Positions 1-7,453 of a stretch of 64,000 bases of DNA are shown here, in pieces. The stretch covers positions 1 to 64,000 of the forward strand of contig NZ_FUXZ01000007.1 in assembly GCF_900167115.1 (NCBI RefSeq), in the 5' to 3' direction. This DNA is from Eubacterium uniforme (lineage in GTDB: Bacteria > Bacillota > Clostridia > Lachnospirales > Lachnospiraceae). The notes beneath the pieces were generated by a model, which saw only the letters and a program-made list of their open reading frames with translations, was not told where the DNA came from and searched no databases. The position numbers were made by a program, and so were the translations under genes. Within the stretch, counting starts at the first letter, position 1, and every line of letters begins with the position of its first letter.

Positions 1-183
1 CTTCGTATGAACAGAAGCATACAATCTGAAGGAACATTTGGCATTATCAAGTGGGACAGGTCATACAAAAGACTGTTCAGAAGAGGCTTAGAAAACGTAA
101 ATTTAGAGTTAACCCTGATTGCTTGTGCTTTTAACCTTTATAAATATCACAATAAACGAAATAGATTGAAGATGATTGCATGA
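1..183 (+). mobile_element. IS1182-family transposase, C-terminal part (cut by window edge)
   Basis: An open frame runs from base 1 to a TGA at 181-183 and encodes about 60 residues. It contains the motif QSEGTFGIIKWD followed by RGLENVNLELTLIACAFNLYK. This matches the end of IS1182-type DDE transposases, where the last catalytic Glu lies in an EG.FG..K motif and the protein ends in a basic helix. The start and the first two catalytic acids lie outside the window, so intactness cannot be judged. The family is inferred from motif memory, and a related DDE family is possible. Confidence 0.7.
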
Positions 184-280
184 TATCAGGTAACTGAATA
201 GATTTAAAAAGCTCTTATTAACATAGGGCTTATTAAAGTGCCTCTAAAATCAACAATTATAATAATTATACATAGAGAAA

Positions 281-342
281 CAGAACTGCATTGGCCATTG
301 CCAATGCAGTTCTGCTATTTAGAGACTTTTTTTACAGTCCCT
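281..342 (+). repeat. Hairpin, T-run and putative right end of the IS
   Basis: A 15-bp stem (281-295 with 300-314, loop CATT) is followed by a T-run at 327-333. The next bases, read on the other strand, are GGGACTGTAAAAAAAGTC (about 325-342). That resembles the terminal inverted repeats of IS1182-like elements. The hairpin could terminate transposase transcription. The IS boundary is inferred because the left end is not in the window. Confidence 0.45.
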
Positions 343-363
343 TTTTATTTTACAATAAAGCAT

Positions 364-382
364 ATTGGTCCATTGGACCAAT
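364..382. promoter_or_regulatory. 8-bp dyad ATTGGTCC-ATT-GGACCAAT
   Basis: Perfect arms at 364-371 and 375-382 are separated by ATT. The dyad lies 25 bp before the small reading frame at 407. The symmetry and spacing would suit a dimeric repressor operator, but no cognate regulator is adjacent. It could also be a chance palindrome. Confidence 0.25.
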
Positions 383-406
383 GAAAATTTAAGGAGGAGT
401 ATCATT

Positions 407-565
407 ATGAAGGTGAAGAATGTGATCAGAAAATTTAGAAGAATGTACTGGTACCAGCGTGATAGAGGAAAAGGCAAGAAATCATCAGGGCGAAAGAGGA
501 AAAAAGAAGAATATATCTTTTTCTTGAATTTGTTATATGGTAAAATGAATATGATACACAGTTAA
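407..565 (+). CDS. Small basic protein, 52 aa, unknown
   Basis: ATG 407 follows a strong AAGGAGGAG site (391-399). The 52-residue product is very rich in Lys and Arg (RKFRRMYWYQRDRGKGKK) and has no recognised domain. An upstream in-frame start at 365 would add 14 residues but has no ribosome site and would run through the dyad at 364-382. The strong Shine-Dalgarno is the main support. The gene may be a remnant left after the IS insertion. Confidence 0.3.
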   Translation: MKVKNVIRKFRRMYWYQRDRGKGKKSSGRKRKKEEYIFFLNLLYGKMNMIHS

Positions 566-602
566 ATTTCAGTAAAACTTGCTAAGGAGTAAAATCAGAT
601 AA

Positions 603-1052
603 ATGAAATATAGAAATAATACCGTTGTAACAATAGAAGAAATCAGAGAAATCATTGATAGGCGTGGCCTTACAAGTCAGATTAAAGAGGGCTTTGATAT
701 TCAGAAAGAAGAGCATTTTACATATATTGAAGTTTTTCATGGAGATACTAAACTGGAACTTGATCTTGCCGACGAATATACGATTTATTTTGGGGATTGG
801 CACGGACATTACTATACAGATGAAATAAATGATATGAGAGAATTTCGTCGGGACCTGGAGAACCTTTTGGACAGCAAGATATGTTCGGTTGGCTGTTTCC
901 GGGAGAAAAATGATGTTGAAAACTGGTGCGGTTCGTTTATCGAGTTCAAAGAGAATCTTGACCGAGAGTATTTTCTAAGAAAGTATGGAGGCGAAAGTAT
1001 CATCCGATGCAAATTTTTTGATGAAACTCTGAATCGTGAATTTTTGACGTGA
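603..1052 (+). CDS. Hypothetical protein, 149 aa
   Basis: This soluble, acidic 149-residue protein has no signal peptide or membrane segment. The middle holds an aromatic stretch, DEYTIYFGDWHGHYYTDE (about residues 57-74), and the C-terminal half has two Cys and alternating charged segments. I do not recognise a family. AAGGAG at 583-588 is a rather distant ribosome site. It is the first of a string of unrelated small orphan genes (603-4781), an arrangement often seen for immunity proteins and cargo genes. That role is an inference from context only. Confidence 0.55.
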   Translation: MKYRNNTVVTIEEIREIIDRRGLTSQIKEGFDIQKEEHFTYIEVFHGDTKLELDLADEYTIYFGDWHGHYYTDEINDMREFRRDLENLLDSKICSVGCFREKNDVENWCGSFIEFKENLDREYFLRKYGGESIIRCKFFDETLNREFLT

Positions 1053-1240
1053 TGGTTCCTTCACTAGTTTAATCTCAAATCTACACCATTGGTGAACCAG
1101 AATGGCACAGTTACAGCTAGCGACAACTAATGAACTAAGATGGAAGTGGTAGTAAGTTATACCGGAATAAAATGAACTATGAAATTTGTGCCCACCCGAT
1201 GGCAGTTTATATTTCAGTTTTACGATTGATGGAGATTGTT

Positions 1241-1828
1241 ATGAAAAACGTGACTATAAAGAAATTGTCCTTAGAATTAAAAGACGATTACCTTGATTTT
1301 TTTGATAATCGAGCATTTTCTGATAATAATCCTAATGGACCTTGTTATTGTACTTCGCCGAATCAAGATGAAAAAACTATAAAGCAAATGGTTAGTGAGT
1401 TCCAAGCGAATGGTGTAAAAGAAACCATTAGGAAATATGCAGTAGAGATGCTTGATAAAGGTAATATAAGAGGATATCTGGCGTTTGATGGTGATATATC
1501 AATAGGCTGGTGTAATGCAGCCGATATTGATAGTTACAAAGGATTTGTGCCGGATTTTGCCAGAGATAATATGTGTGGAAAAACAATCTCGATTGTGTGT
1601 TTTGAAATAGCTCCTGAATATAGGGGCCAAGGTATAGCTTTAGCATTTATTGAACAAGTATGTGTAGACGCAAAGGCAAAGGGATATGTTGCTGTAGAAG
1701 GTTATGCCAAAGTTATTGAACATCGTGATGAGTATGATTTTACGGGACCTATCCATCTTTACGAAAAGGCTGGATTTTCCCAAATCATAGAGCAAAATGG
1801 TGTAGCTGTTATGAGGAAGTTGTTATAG
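1241..1828 (+). CDS. GNAT-family N-acetyltransferase
   Basis: The 195-residue protein has the GNAT acetyl-CoA signature in the segment FEIAPEYRGQGIALAFIEQV (about residues 121-140), followed by the usual YEKAGF near the C terminus. GNAT enzymes transfer acetyl from acetyl-CoA to an amine. The substrate here cannot be told. I chose ATG 1241 because GGAG at 1231-1234 precedes it by 7 bases. The frame is open back to 1172, but those 23 extra residues have no ribosome site. An internally deleted copy of this gene and both flanks lies at 4784-5006. Base composition is AT-rich like its neighbours. Confidence 0.8.
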   Translation: MKNVTIKKLSLELKDDYLDFFDNRAFSDNNPNGPCYCTSPNQDEKTIKQMVSEFQANGVKETIRKYAVEMLDKGNIRGYLAFDGDISIGWCNAADIDSYKGFVPDFARDNMCGKTISIVCFEIAPEYRGQGIALAFIEQVCVDAKAKGYVAVEGYAKVIEHRDEYDFTGPIHLYEKAGFSQIIEQNGVAVMRKLL

Positions 1829-1870
1829 ACAATAGTGTGTAAATCTTTAGTCTAAAATAACTTACAGCAT

Positions 1871-1987
1871 AAATGGTTAAGCAAATCGGAGTTTGTAGGG
1901 GAAAAAGATGTTGAGGCAGGAACCGAGTTTAAGGTTTTTGATTTTGATGGAATAAAAATTGGCATAATGATTTGTTATGATGGGTAA
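1871..1987 (+). pseudogene. Carbon-nitrogen hydrolase (nitrilase superfamily) fragment
   Basis: The frame 1871-1987 encodes about 38 residues containing FKVFDFDGIKIGIMICYDG and then a stop. This is the segment around the nucleophilic Cys of carbon-nitrogen hydrolases, where G.MICYD is characteristic. The first 100 or so residues and the whole C-terminal half are absent, so this is a remnant. The next 80 bases contain another short frame (1980-2069) ending in NGQE and an in-frame stop that I cannot assign. No other gene is apparent between 1829 and 2150. Confidence 0.55.
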
Positions 1988-2150
1988 TACATTCAGAAAA
2001 GTAAAGGCATATAAAGGGTTATTAGATCCAACAATTTCAGAACCATTTATAAGAAATGGGCAAGAATAGATTCACAGATAAATTTCATTTTGGGGTATGA
2101 TGTGTTAGCGTGTTATACCGGAAGATAAATGTGTTAAATAAAAAAATAAA

Positions 2151-2528
2151 ATGTATAAAGGATTGAATAATTATGTTTTTTTTTCAAAAGCAGAATATAG
2201 ATCTGTCCTTATGGACTACAAATTTAAAGAAATCGACGGACTTCCATGTATTCAAGCAACAGATGGCACATATTATTGTAATGCGGATTATGCAATTAAA
2301 ACAAAGGCATACAGCATGTGGGAAGATGGAAGATATGAAAATGTAGCAAGGGATCTTAGAGAATCAGCAGGCAGGGTACAAATTTTTGTGGAACTTAAGA
2401 TAAAAAATGGTGTTCCTGTTGATTTTAAAATTGATTTGGTAAAATTAGCTTCTACTATTGGAAATAAAGATATTGAAAATCTTGAATTATGTGGATGGGG
2501 ATTTTTTGATTCTCCTATCGAATATTGA
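2151..2528 (+). CDS. Hypothetical protein, up to 125 aa
   Basis: The product is a small soluble protein without a recognised domain. The start is uncertain: ATG 2151 and the in-frame ATG 2211 both lack a clear ribosome site. The shorter version begins MDYKFKEIDGLPCI, which looks more like a natural N terminus. The C-terminal half (VQIFVELKIKNGVPVDFKID, then LELCGWGFFDSP) looks like beta-rich globular sequence. The gene lies in the run of orphan genes. A cargo or immunity role is possible but unproven. Confidence 0.45.
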   Translation: MYKGLNNYVFFSKAEYRSVLMDYKFKEIDGLPCIQATDGTYYCNADYAIKTKAYSMWEDGRYENVARDLRESAGRVQIFVELKIKNGVPVDFKIDLVKLASTIGNKDIENLELCGWGFFDSPIEY

Positions 2529-2715
2529 TATATTTCTTTATATTCTAGTTTTATAGTCAAATACAGAGTGAAGCTTTGTAATATGGTACAATCGAACAAT
2601 AATTCAAGAATTTTGACAACTTTGGTTGGTGGATAATCACGCAATTATTCTTGACAATTTAAAATTCCAGTTTTACATACTAAGCTGTATTCTTCTGAAA
2701 GTGGTGAAAAGAGAT

Positions 2716-3111
2716 ATGGATTTATATAAATGTACAATAGCAGACCTTGCTTATTATGAGAATGAGAAGCGAATCGTAGTCAAAGTTGATATTCAAGATG
2801 ATAACATTGAGATGAGTTGCAAGGTGGATGGAGTTTGCTTTTCAGCCGCTGGTGAGTATTATTTTGAAACATTCCAATTATTCAGGGATCGTCTTCTGGA
2901 ATTGGGCTATGGAATAAAATGTAATGGTTCAAGAATAAATGCAATTCAATCAGGGATGATGGGATATTGCGAAAAAATATATCTTGTGGAATTCGGTAAG
3001 CAAGCATTAAACAAAGATATTTTCAATATCTGGGATTATGCAGATATAAAAGAATTTCCGTCGACAGAGGAGCAAAAGTTATTCGCTAACAAGTGGTATA
3101 ATGGTTTTTAA
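2716..3111 (+). CDS. Hypothetical protein, 131 aa
   Basis: ATG 2716 gives 131 residues. The frame is open to 2626, but that extension is hydrophobic and has no ribosome site. The protein has alternating hydrophobic and charged segments, a central FETFQLFRDRLLELGYGIKC and a C terminus with IWDYADIKEFPSTEEQK. The latter recalls a conserved orphan family of Firmicutes whose members are often found alone near immunity genes. I cannot name the domain. There is no signal peptide or membrane segment. Confidence 0.55.
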   Translation: MDLYKCTIADLAYYENEKRIVVKVDIQDDNIEMSCKVDGVCFSAAGEYYFETFQLFRDRLLELGYGIKCNGSRINAIQSGMMGYCEKIYLVEFGKQALNKDIFNIWDYADIKEFPSTEEQKLFANKWYNGF

Positions 3112-3167
3112 AAGAATTAAGATATTTCGGAAGTCAACTTGATAGTTCGGTAAAAGGGGATTTGATT

Positions 3168-3554
3168 ATGGAGGGTAAAATATCTGAGAAAGTGAAAGTT
3201 CCAACTCGGAGAGATATTAAAATAAATTACATGCTTCAAAATCTTGGTGATAGAATTCATAAAATGGAAAAAGACAAGTATTGTGAAGGAAAAATAATAT
3301 TATCGTCACAAAATGCTGAAGCACTCCATGAGGCGATTTTGATAACTGAGAATTTTTTGTCATATAACGGTTCGTGGGATTTTGAAAGATATGAATTTCA
3401 GACGGGGGACTGTATGATTTGTGAACTTGGTTTTAAGTGGAATGGATATTTATCAATGATGAATATTATTAGAGATAAGCTTAAGCTGCCAGATGGAGTC
3501 AATAAAGAACTTGAATTGAGTCATAATCACGCAGCCATATCTAAGCAGGGCTAA
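3168..3554 (+). CDS. Hypothetical protein, 128 aa
   Basis: ATG 3168 follows GGGGA at 3156-3160 by 7 bases. The in-frame TTG at 3162 is less well placed. The product is soluble, with a basic N-terminal third (KVPTRRDIKINYMLQNLG) and a short hydrophobic C-terminal helix. No family is recognised. The short intergenic regions on both sides are compatible with independent small genes, not one operon. Confidence 0.5.
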   Translation: MEGKISEKVKVPTRRDIKINYMLQNLGDRIHKMEKDKYCEGKIILSSQNAEALHEAILITENFLSYNGSWDFERYEFQTGDCMICELGFKWNGYLSMMNIIRDKLKLPDGVNKELELSHNHAAISKQG

Positions 3555-3645
3555 ATGCTTGTTATGAACTTATCTCTTTAAGTTATTTAGTGAAAAAAAT
3601 TACAGTAGAATTTACGAGGATATGTAATTAGGAGGATATGAATTC

Positions 3646-4386
3646 ATGAATATTATAGATGTATTAGATACTGCAGTGAATATAAATGGACATATTCTAG
3701 AATTTTCTATGTCCTATGGCGAAATAAAGGAGCTCTTAGGAGAAGCGAGAATTGTTACAGATGGAGATGCTGAAGCGCTTCATACAACCTACTATTATGA
3801 TGGACTGGGAATAGAATTTGAAGGCTCTGTTACATATCTTAGTAAGCTTAAAAGAAAAAAAGCTTATAAGGACAATGAGCATAATATAGTTGGGTTAACC
3901 CTGTATGTAACCGGAAACAATATATACGAGCATAAAGATGGAAAATGTGAAAAGAAATATGTGGGGAATCTGACTGTTTTAGGTAAAAAAATAGAACGAG
4001 AGAACACTTGGAAATCCGTACTCGGATTTGGGTGTCAGCCACTTTTGGATGATAAAAGCAAAACTAAGAGGTATATTCAGATTATGACATCTATTGTTAC
4101 AGAGGAAGAGGGAGTTTTTTATGATGGTGATATTCTGTTAAGGGATGTTATTATATCATTTGAGCCGGAAAGACCAAAGAGTAATGTGAATTATAATATT
4201 GAGATACTGAAGGAAGAATGCCTGGTGTTTGATACATTTAATTTCAAATTGGCCGTTATCAACGAATTAATGTATAACCAGGAACTTCTGAAGCCTTATT
4301 TTGATATTTATGATTATATGGCATTTAAGAAAGCACATTGGAATCTTGAAACTGATAAAAATGTGAGGGCAGCGGTTAACCATTAG
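3646..4386 (+). CDS. Hypothetical protein, 246 aa (immunity-like context)
   Basis: A strong TAGGAGGATATGAATTC site precedes ATG 3646. The 246-residue protein starts with a short helix-strand segment (GHILEFSMSYGEIKELLGEA), then a strand with DGLGIEFEG, and a long beta-rich middle. The pattern resembles the DUF7738-like proteins found among immunity genes of contact-dependent toxins. This resemblance is from memory and weak. There is no signal peptide or membrane segment, and no toxin gene is visible nearby. Confidence 0.6.
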   Translation: MNIIDVLDTAVNINGHILEFSMSYGEIKELLGEARIVTDGDAEALHTTYYYDGLGIEFEGSVTYLSKLKRKKAYKDNEHNIVGLTLYVTGNNIYEHKDGKCEKKYVGNLTVLGKKIERENTWKSVLGFGCQPLLDDKSKTKRYIQIMTSIVTEEEGVFYDGDILLRDVIISFEPERPKSNVNYNIEILKEECLVFDTFNFKLAVINELMYNQELLKPYFDIYDYMAFKKAHWNLETDKNVRAAVNH

Positions 4387-4481
4387 GAATTGAGGTTGAA
4401 CCATTGGCTACTTTAGAATAATAAAACCTGATTGATAAGATAGGAAGAATAATTCCAGGATAAGTTGTAAAGGGGAACGCA

Positions 4482-4781
4482 TTGATAAAACTTGAAAATG
4501 AAAAGGTTAACAAGGAAAAATATTACTCCGTAGGATATTCGGTAGAATTGGAAAAATATATCTTAGTAGATGTTGTGACATGGATTGCTTGGTATAACAG
4601 GTATTTTGAGATTACGGAGAAAGAGTACAATTCATTTGGAACAGTTACACTTGATAGTATTGCGGACTTGTTACATAAGGACGGGAAGAACTCAAGAAGA
4701 TTTTTGTTTTCCGACAAAACGGAAGAAAACAATGCTGAACAAAAACTATGTGCTCAGAAATGTGGGATTCGGTGGGAGTAA
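4482..4781 (+). CDS. Hypothetical protein, 99 aa, TTG start
   Basis: A TTG start at 4482 follows AAGGGGA (4470-4476). No in-frame ATG lies near it, so TTG is the likely start. The 99 residues include YSVGYSVELEKYILVDVVTW and WYNRYFEITEKEY, an orphan pattern I cannot assign to a domain. The last ten residues have two Cys. The gene is followed at once by the degraded acetyltransferase copy, so the 3' end may have been shaped by that insertion. Confidence 0.5.
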   Translation: MIKLENEKVNKEKYYSVGYSVELEKYILVDVVTWIAWYNRYFEITEKEYNSFGTVTLDSIADLLHKDGKNSRRFLFSDKTEENNAEQKLCAQKCGIRWE

Positions 4782-4783
4782 TG

Positions 4784-5006
4784 GTTAGTTATTTCGGAAT
4801 AAAATGAACTATGAAATTTGTGAACCCCCGATGGCATTTTATATTTCAGTTTTACGATTGGTGGACCTTGTTATTGTATTTCGCCGAATCAAGATGAAAA
4901 AACTATAAAGCAAATGGTTAGTGAGTTCCAAGCGAATAGTGTAGCTGTTATGAGGAAGTTGATATAGACAATAGTGTGTAAATCCTAAGTCTAAAATAAC
5001 TTCCAG
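4784..5006 (+). pseudogene. Internally deleted copy of the 1147-1866 acetyltransferase region
   Basis: This stretch matches 1147-1233, 1340-1417 and 1805-1866 nearly base for base, joined in that order. About 106 bp and 387 bp are missing relative to the full copy. Each junction falls at a short direct repeat in the full copy: ATGGA for the first, AATGGTGTA (1409-1417 and 1796-1804) for the second. The remaining frame cannot encode a working acetyltransferase. It ends 24 bp before the HIT gene. Confidence 0.8.
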
Positions 5007-5029
5007 TAAACTGAAATAAGGAGGGACGT

Positions 5030-5422
5030 ATGTGCTTATTCTGTGACATCGCTGAACACAAGTTTGAAGCCAATATAATATGCGAGACTGAGAAGACGAT
5101 TTCTTTCTTAGACATCGCACCCGTTAACGAAGGTCACACTCTCATCATCCCAAAGATGCATGTAGATTCAATCCTCGATCTTCCCGACGATTATGTTATG
5201 GAGATCACAGATGTGTCCAGAAAGATAATCAGAGCCTTCCAGAAGATTTATGGTGCTGTGGGTTATGGCATTATGCAGAATGGCGGCAGGAACTGCGAGT
5301 TCGGGCACTTTCATTTCCACGTATTCCCGAGACTTGAGAACGACGGTTATGACTGGATTTACCCCAAGGGTGAGAAGAAAGTATCCAAAGAAGTAGCGAA
5401 GAAGATCGCTGACAGTATGTGA
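5030..5422 (+). CDS. HIT-family (histidine triad) nucleotide-binding protein
   Basis: The 130-residue protein starts MCLFCDIAEHK, has NEGHTLIIPKMH (about 33-44) and carries the histidine triad in GHFHFHVFPR near residue 100. HIT proteins hydrolyse nucleoside phosphoramidates or dinucleotides in the cytosol. AGGAGGG lies just before ATG 5030. The codons are visibly richer in C and G (ATC, CTC, GAC, CCC) than in flanking genes, which suggests acquisition from a higher-GC relative. The family is clear; the physiological substrate is not. Confidence 0.9.
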   Translation: MCLFCDIAEHKFEANIICETEKTISFLDIAPVNEGHTLIIPKMHVDSILDLPDDYVMEITDVSRKIIRAFQKIYGAVGYGIMQNGGRNCEFGHFHFHVFPRLENDGYDWIYPKGEKKVSKEVAKKIADSM

Positions 5423-5450
5423 GGGATTAATCACAAAGAGGACGATAATA

Positions 5451-5588
5451 ATGAGTAGAGAGGATGATGTGGCCGTTTTTCGCGACACAGAGAGGTTGTG
5501 TAAAATAAATGAAAGATTGAAGGCATCCGTAAAGAATGCAACGGCAGGGCAAAAACTTATCTTGGAGATAGATTCTGTTTCGAAATAA
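5451..5588 (+). pseudogene. PARG-like (TIGR02452/DUF2263) N-terminal stub
   Basis: ATG 5451 opens a 45-residue frame containing VFRDTERLCKINERLKASV and GQKLILEID. This resembles the N-terminal helix pair of microbial-type poly(ADP-ribose) glycohydrolase proteins (TIGR02452), which are normally about 260 residues. The macrodomain-like catalytic part is missing, so I regard it as a truncated gene. The stub keeps the higher-GC codon use of the HIT gene and lies 28 bp after it, so both probably arrived together. Confidence 0.4.
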
Positions 5589-5624
5589 GATAAAGAGCGC
5601 TTTGCGTTTAACGATGCACCAGTT

Positions 5625-6005
5625 TTGGAGTATTATTCAGGTGATTCACATGAAGGTATTGATAAATATCTTAAACGAAATCCTAATACTTCTTTTGTTG
5701 CAGTACTTGATGAAAAGATTGTTGGTGTTATCCTTTGTGGACATGACGGTAGAAGAGGTATAATTCAGCATGCATGTGTATCGCCAGATTGCAGGAGAAT
5801 GGGAATAGGAAAGAAACTTGTAGATCTTGCTCTTGACGCTTTGGAAAAAGAGGGTATTAACAAGGTTCTTCTTGTTGCTTTCAAAAAGAATGAAAGTGGC
5901 AATGCCTTCAGGGAATCCCAGGGATTTATTTTACGCGATGATCTAAAATATAGAAACAAAGCATTAACTGAAATGATTCGGATTGATTCAGATTATTTGA
6001 AGTAA
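5625..6005 (+). pseudogene. GNAT acetyltransferase lacking its N terminus
   Basis: From residue 7 onward the protein is a normal GNAT domain: GDSHEGIDKYLKRNPNTSF, then HACVSPDCRRMGIGKKL with the acetyl-CoA loop, then FRESQGFILRDDL. Related proteins begin about 25 residues earlier with a beta strand and first helix. Upstream the frame runs only to a TAA at 5586-5588 and has unrelated sequence. The only starts are a weak TTG at 5625 without a ribosome site or internal Met codons. I infer a 5' truncation at the join with the PARG-like stub. Confidence 0.6.
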
Positions 6006-6072
6006 TTAAACAGAGTGTTTGAGAAAAGAAGAATAAGCTTTGAAAAAATATGTAAAAGTTGAGGCATATAAG

Positions 6073-6726
6073 ATGATTAATACAATTATATTTGACATGG
6101 ATGGGACGGTTTTGAATACTCTAGATGATTTAACAGATTCGGTTAATTATGTTCTTCGGGAGTTTGGAATGCCACCAAGGAATATTGATGAATACAGAAG
6201 TTTTTTTGGTAATGGAATAAGATTTGCCATGGAGTGTGCAGTTCCTGAGGGAACACCAGCAAGCGTAATAGATGAAATGTTGCCAGTTTTTAAGGATTGT
6301 TACAATAAACATTGCCTTGATAAGACAGGACCATATGAAGGCATACTTCCACTTATGGAAAGTCTTAAAGAAAAAGGATATAAAATGGCAATTGTGTCAA
6401 ACAAGATTAATTCTGCAGTTGTGGAATTGAATGATAAATTTTTTTCTGAGTATGTGAAGGTAGCAGTAGGTGAGCGTGATGGAATAAAAAGAAAGCCAGA
6501 TGCAGACATGGTTTTTGCTGCACTTGATGAATTGCAAAGCACATGTGAAGAGTCTATATATATTGGTGATTCCGAGGTGGATCTTAAAACTGCACAAAAT
6601 GCGGGATTGCCATGCATTGCTGTATTATGGGGTTTCCGTGACAAAGAGTATCTGATGAAAAAAGGTGCAAAGTATTTTGCCGAAACGCCAGAGGATGTGG
6701 AAAGAATAATATTAGAAAACACTTAA
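6073..6726 (+). CDS. HAD-superfamily phosphatase, phosphoglycolate phosphatase-like
   Basis: The 217-residue protein has HAD motif I FDMDGTVLNT at residues 7-16 (nucleophile Asp8, acid-base Asp10), motif II IVSN, a motif III Lys in IKRKPDADM, and motif IV IGDSEVD at about 164-170. The helical cap between motifs I and II makes it a type C1 phosphatase such as phosphoglycolate phosphatase or beta-phosphoglucomutase relatives. ATG 6073 follows GAGG at 6061-6064, and the open frame to 6040 looks non-coding. The exact substrate is not readable from sequence. Confidence 0.88.
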   Translation: MINTIIFDMDGTVLNTLDDLTDSVNYVLREFGMPPRNIDEYRSFFGNGIRFAMECAVPEGTPASVIDEMLPVFKDCYNKHCLDKTGPYEGILPLMESLKEKGYKMAIVSNKINSAVVELNDKFFSEYVKVAVGERDGIKRKPDADMVFAALDELQSTCEESIYIGDSEVDLKTAQNAGLPCIAVLWGFRDKEYLMKKGAKYFAETPEDVERIILENT

Positions 6727-6768
6727 TCACCTTATTGATTGCTGAATCAAATGTATGGGAGGTGATGT

Positions 6769-6813
6769 ATGAAGAACTACCTGCGCCGAAGAAAAAGAAG
6801 TGAGTTATTGTAG
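6769..6813 (+). CDS. Possible 14-aa basic peptide or leader
   Basis: GGGAGGTGATGT directly precedes an ATG at 6769, giving MKNYLRRRKRSELL and a TAG stop. The ribosome site is as good as any in the window. The length makes a functional claim weak. It could be the start of a lost gene or a leader peptide for the gene at 6876. Confidence 0.2.
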   Translation: MKNYLRRRKRSELL

Positions 6814-6875
6814 GAAGAATCGGAATACAATATCCCATCAGTATGTTAAAGCGTGCAGTGCATCTTGGGGGTAAT

Positions 6876-7127
6876 ATGCAAAAGACATTGATCTATTTTC
6901 CGCCGGAGTACAGAGATCTGGCACTTAAAATAAGAGAAAACTATATTGAACATCATCACGGAGAAGTCGATCTCGTTTCTGAAACAGATCAGAATGATAT
7001 TAAATATGCCAGGAAAAATAAATATGATGAGGCTATATTTATAGAAGATGGTAATACGGTTGTCTTTCATGACATCGAATCGGGCTTTACAAATAGATGT
7101 CCAATTTCGGATGTATGTTATATGTGA
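6876..7127 (+). CDS. Orphan HisZ-like C-terminal domain protein, 83 aa
   Basis: ATG 6876 follows GGGGGT (6867-6872). The product begins MQKTLIYFPPEYRDLALKI and continues with HHGEVDLVSETDQ, YARKNKYDEAIFIEDGNTV and FHDIESG. This strand-helix pattern matches the C-terminal, anticodon-binding-like part of HisZ, the regulatory subunit of ATP phosphoribosyltransferase. The class II synthetase-like catalytic part is absent and no his genes are adjacent. It may be a fragment or a free-standing domain. The similarity is from memory and moderate. Confidence 0.4.
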   Translation: MQKTLIYFPPEYRDLALKIRENYIEHHHGEVDLVSETDQNDIKYARKNKYDEAIFIEDGNTVVFHDIESGFTNRCPISDVCYM

Positions 7128-7258
7128 AGATAAAAGTAATAGTAGTTTAAATCGGAATAAACTTTACGATAGTATTTTTTTGTGGAGTTTATATAGAAAA
7201 TGATATTTTCAAGTTTTCATAAAAACCAATTTTTATAAAATTCACTGAAAGGATAATA

Positions 7259-7438
7259 ATGACCATGAAACAGGGATATGAAGATGTTTTTTCTGAACTA
7301 CAGTCGTATTATATTTCACTTTCCATTAGTAGAGTCATAATTATGATGAAGAGCTTTCTAAATGGAAGGCTCTTCTTTATTAACCCGGAAGTAATCTTAC
7401 TAATGACGATAATTTTTCACCATGTATTCCCAAAATAG
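7259..7438 (+). pseudogene. Short frame with YezG/DUF600-like N terminus, 59 aa
   Basis: ATG 7259 follows AAAGGATAATA. The first 20 residues, MKQGYEDVFSELQSYYISL, resemble the N terminus of YezG-type (DUF600) immunity proteins. The rest does not continue that family and runs across a hairpin at 7348-7375 whose 12-bp stem (two G-U pairs) ends in CTTCTTTATT. I read it as an N-terminal remnant, not a functional gene. Otherwise the 7128-7453 gap holds only AT-rich sequence. Confidence 0.3.
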
Positions 7439-7453
7439 AAGGATAATTTCAAT

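Noticed and set aside
603-5006. Possible integron gene-cassette array with attC sites
   Set aside because: The intergenic regions do not show the paired RYYYAAC/GTTRRRY core sites or a consistent long imperfect hairpin, and no integrase gene is visible.
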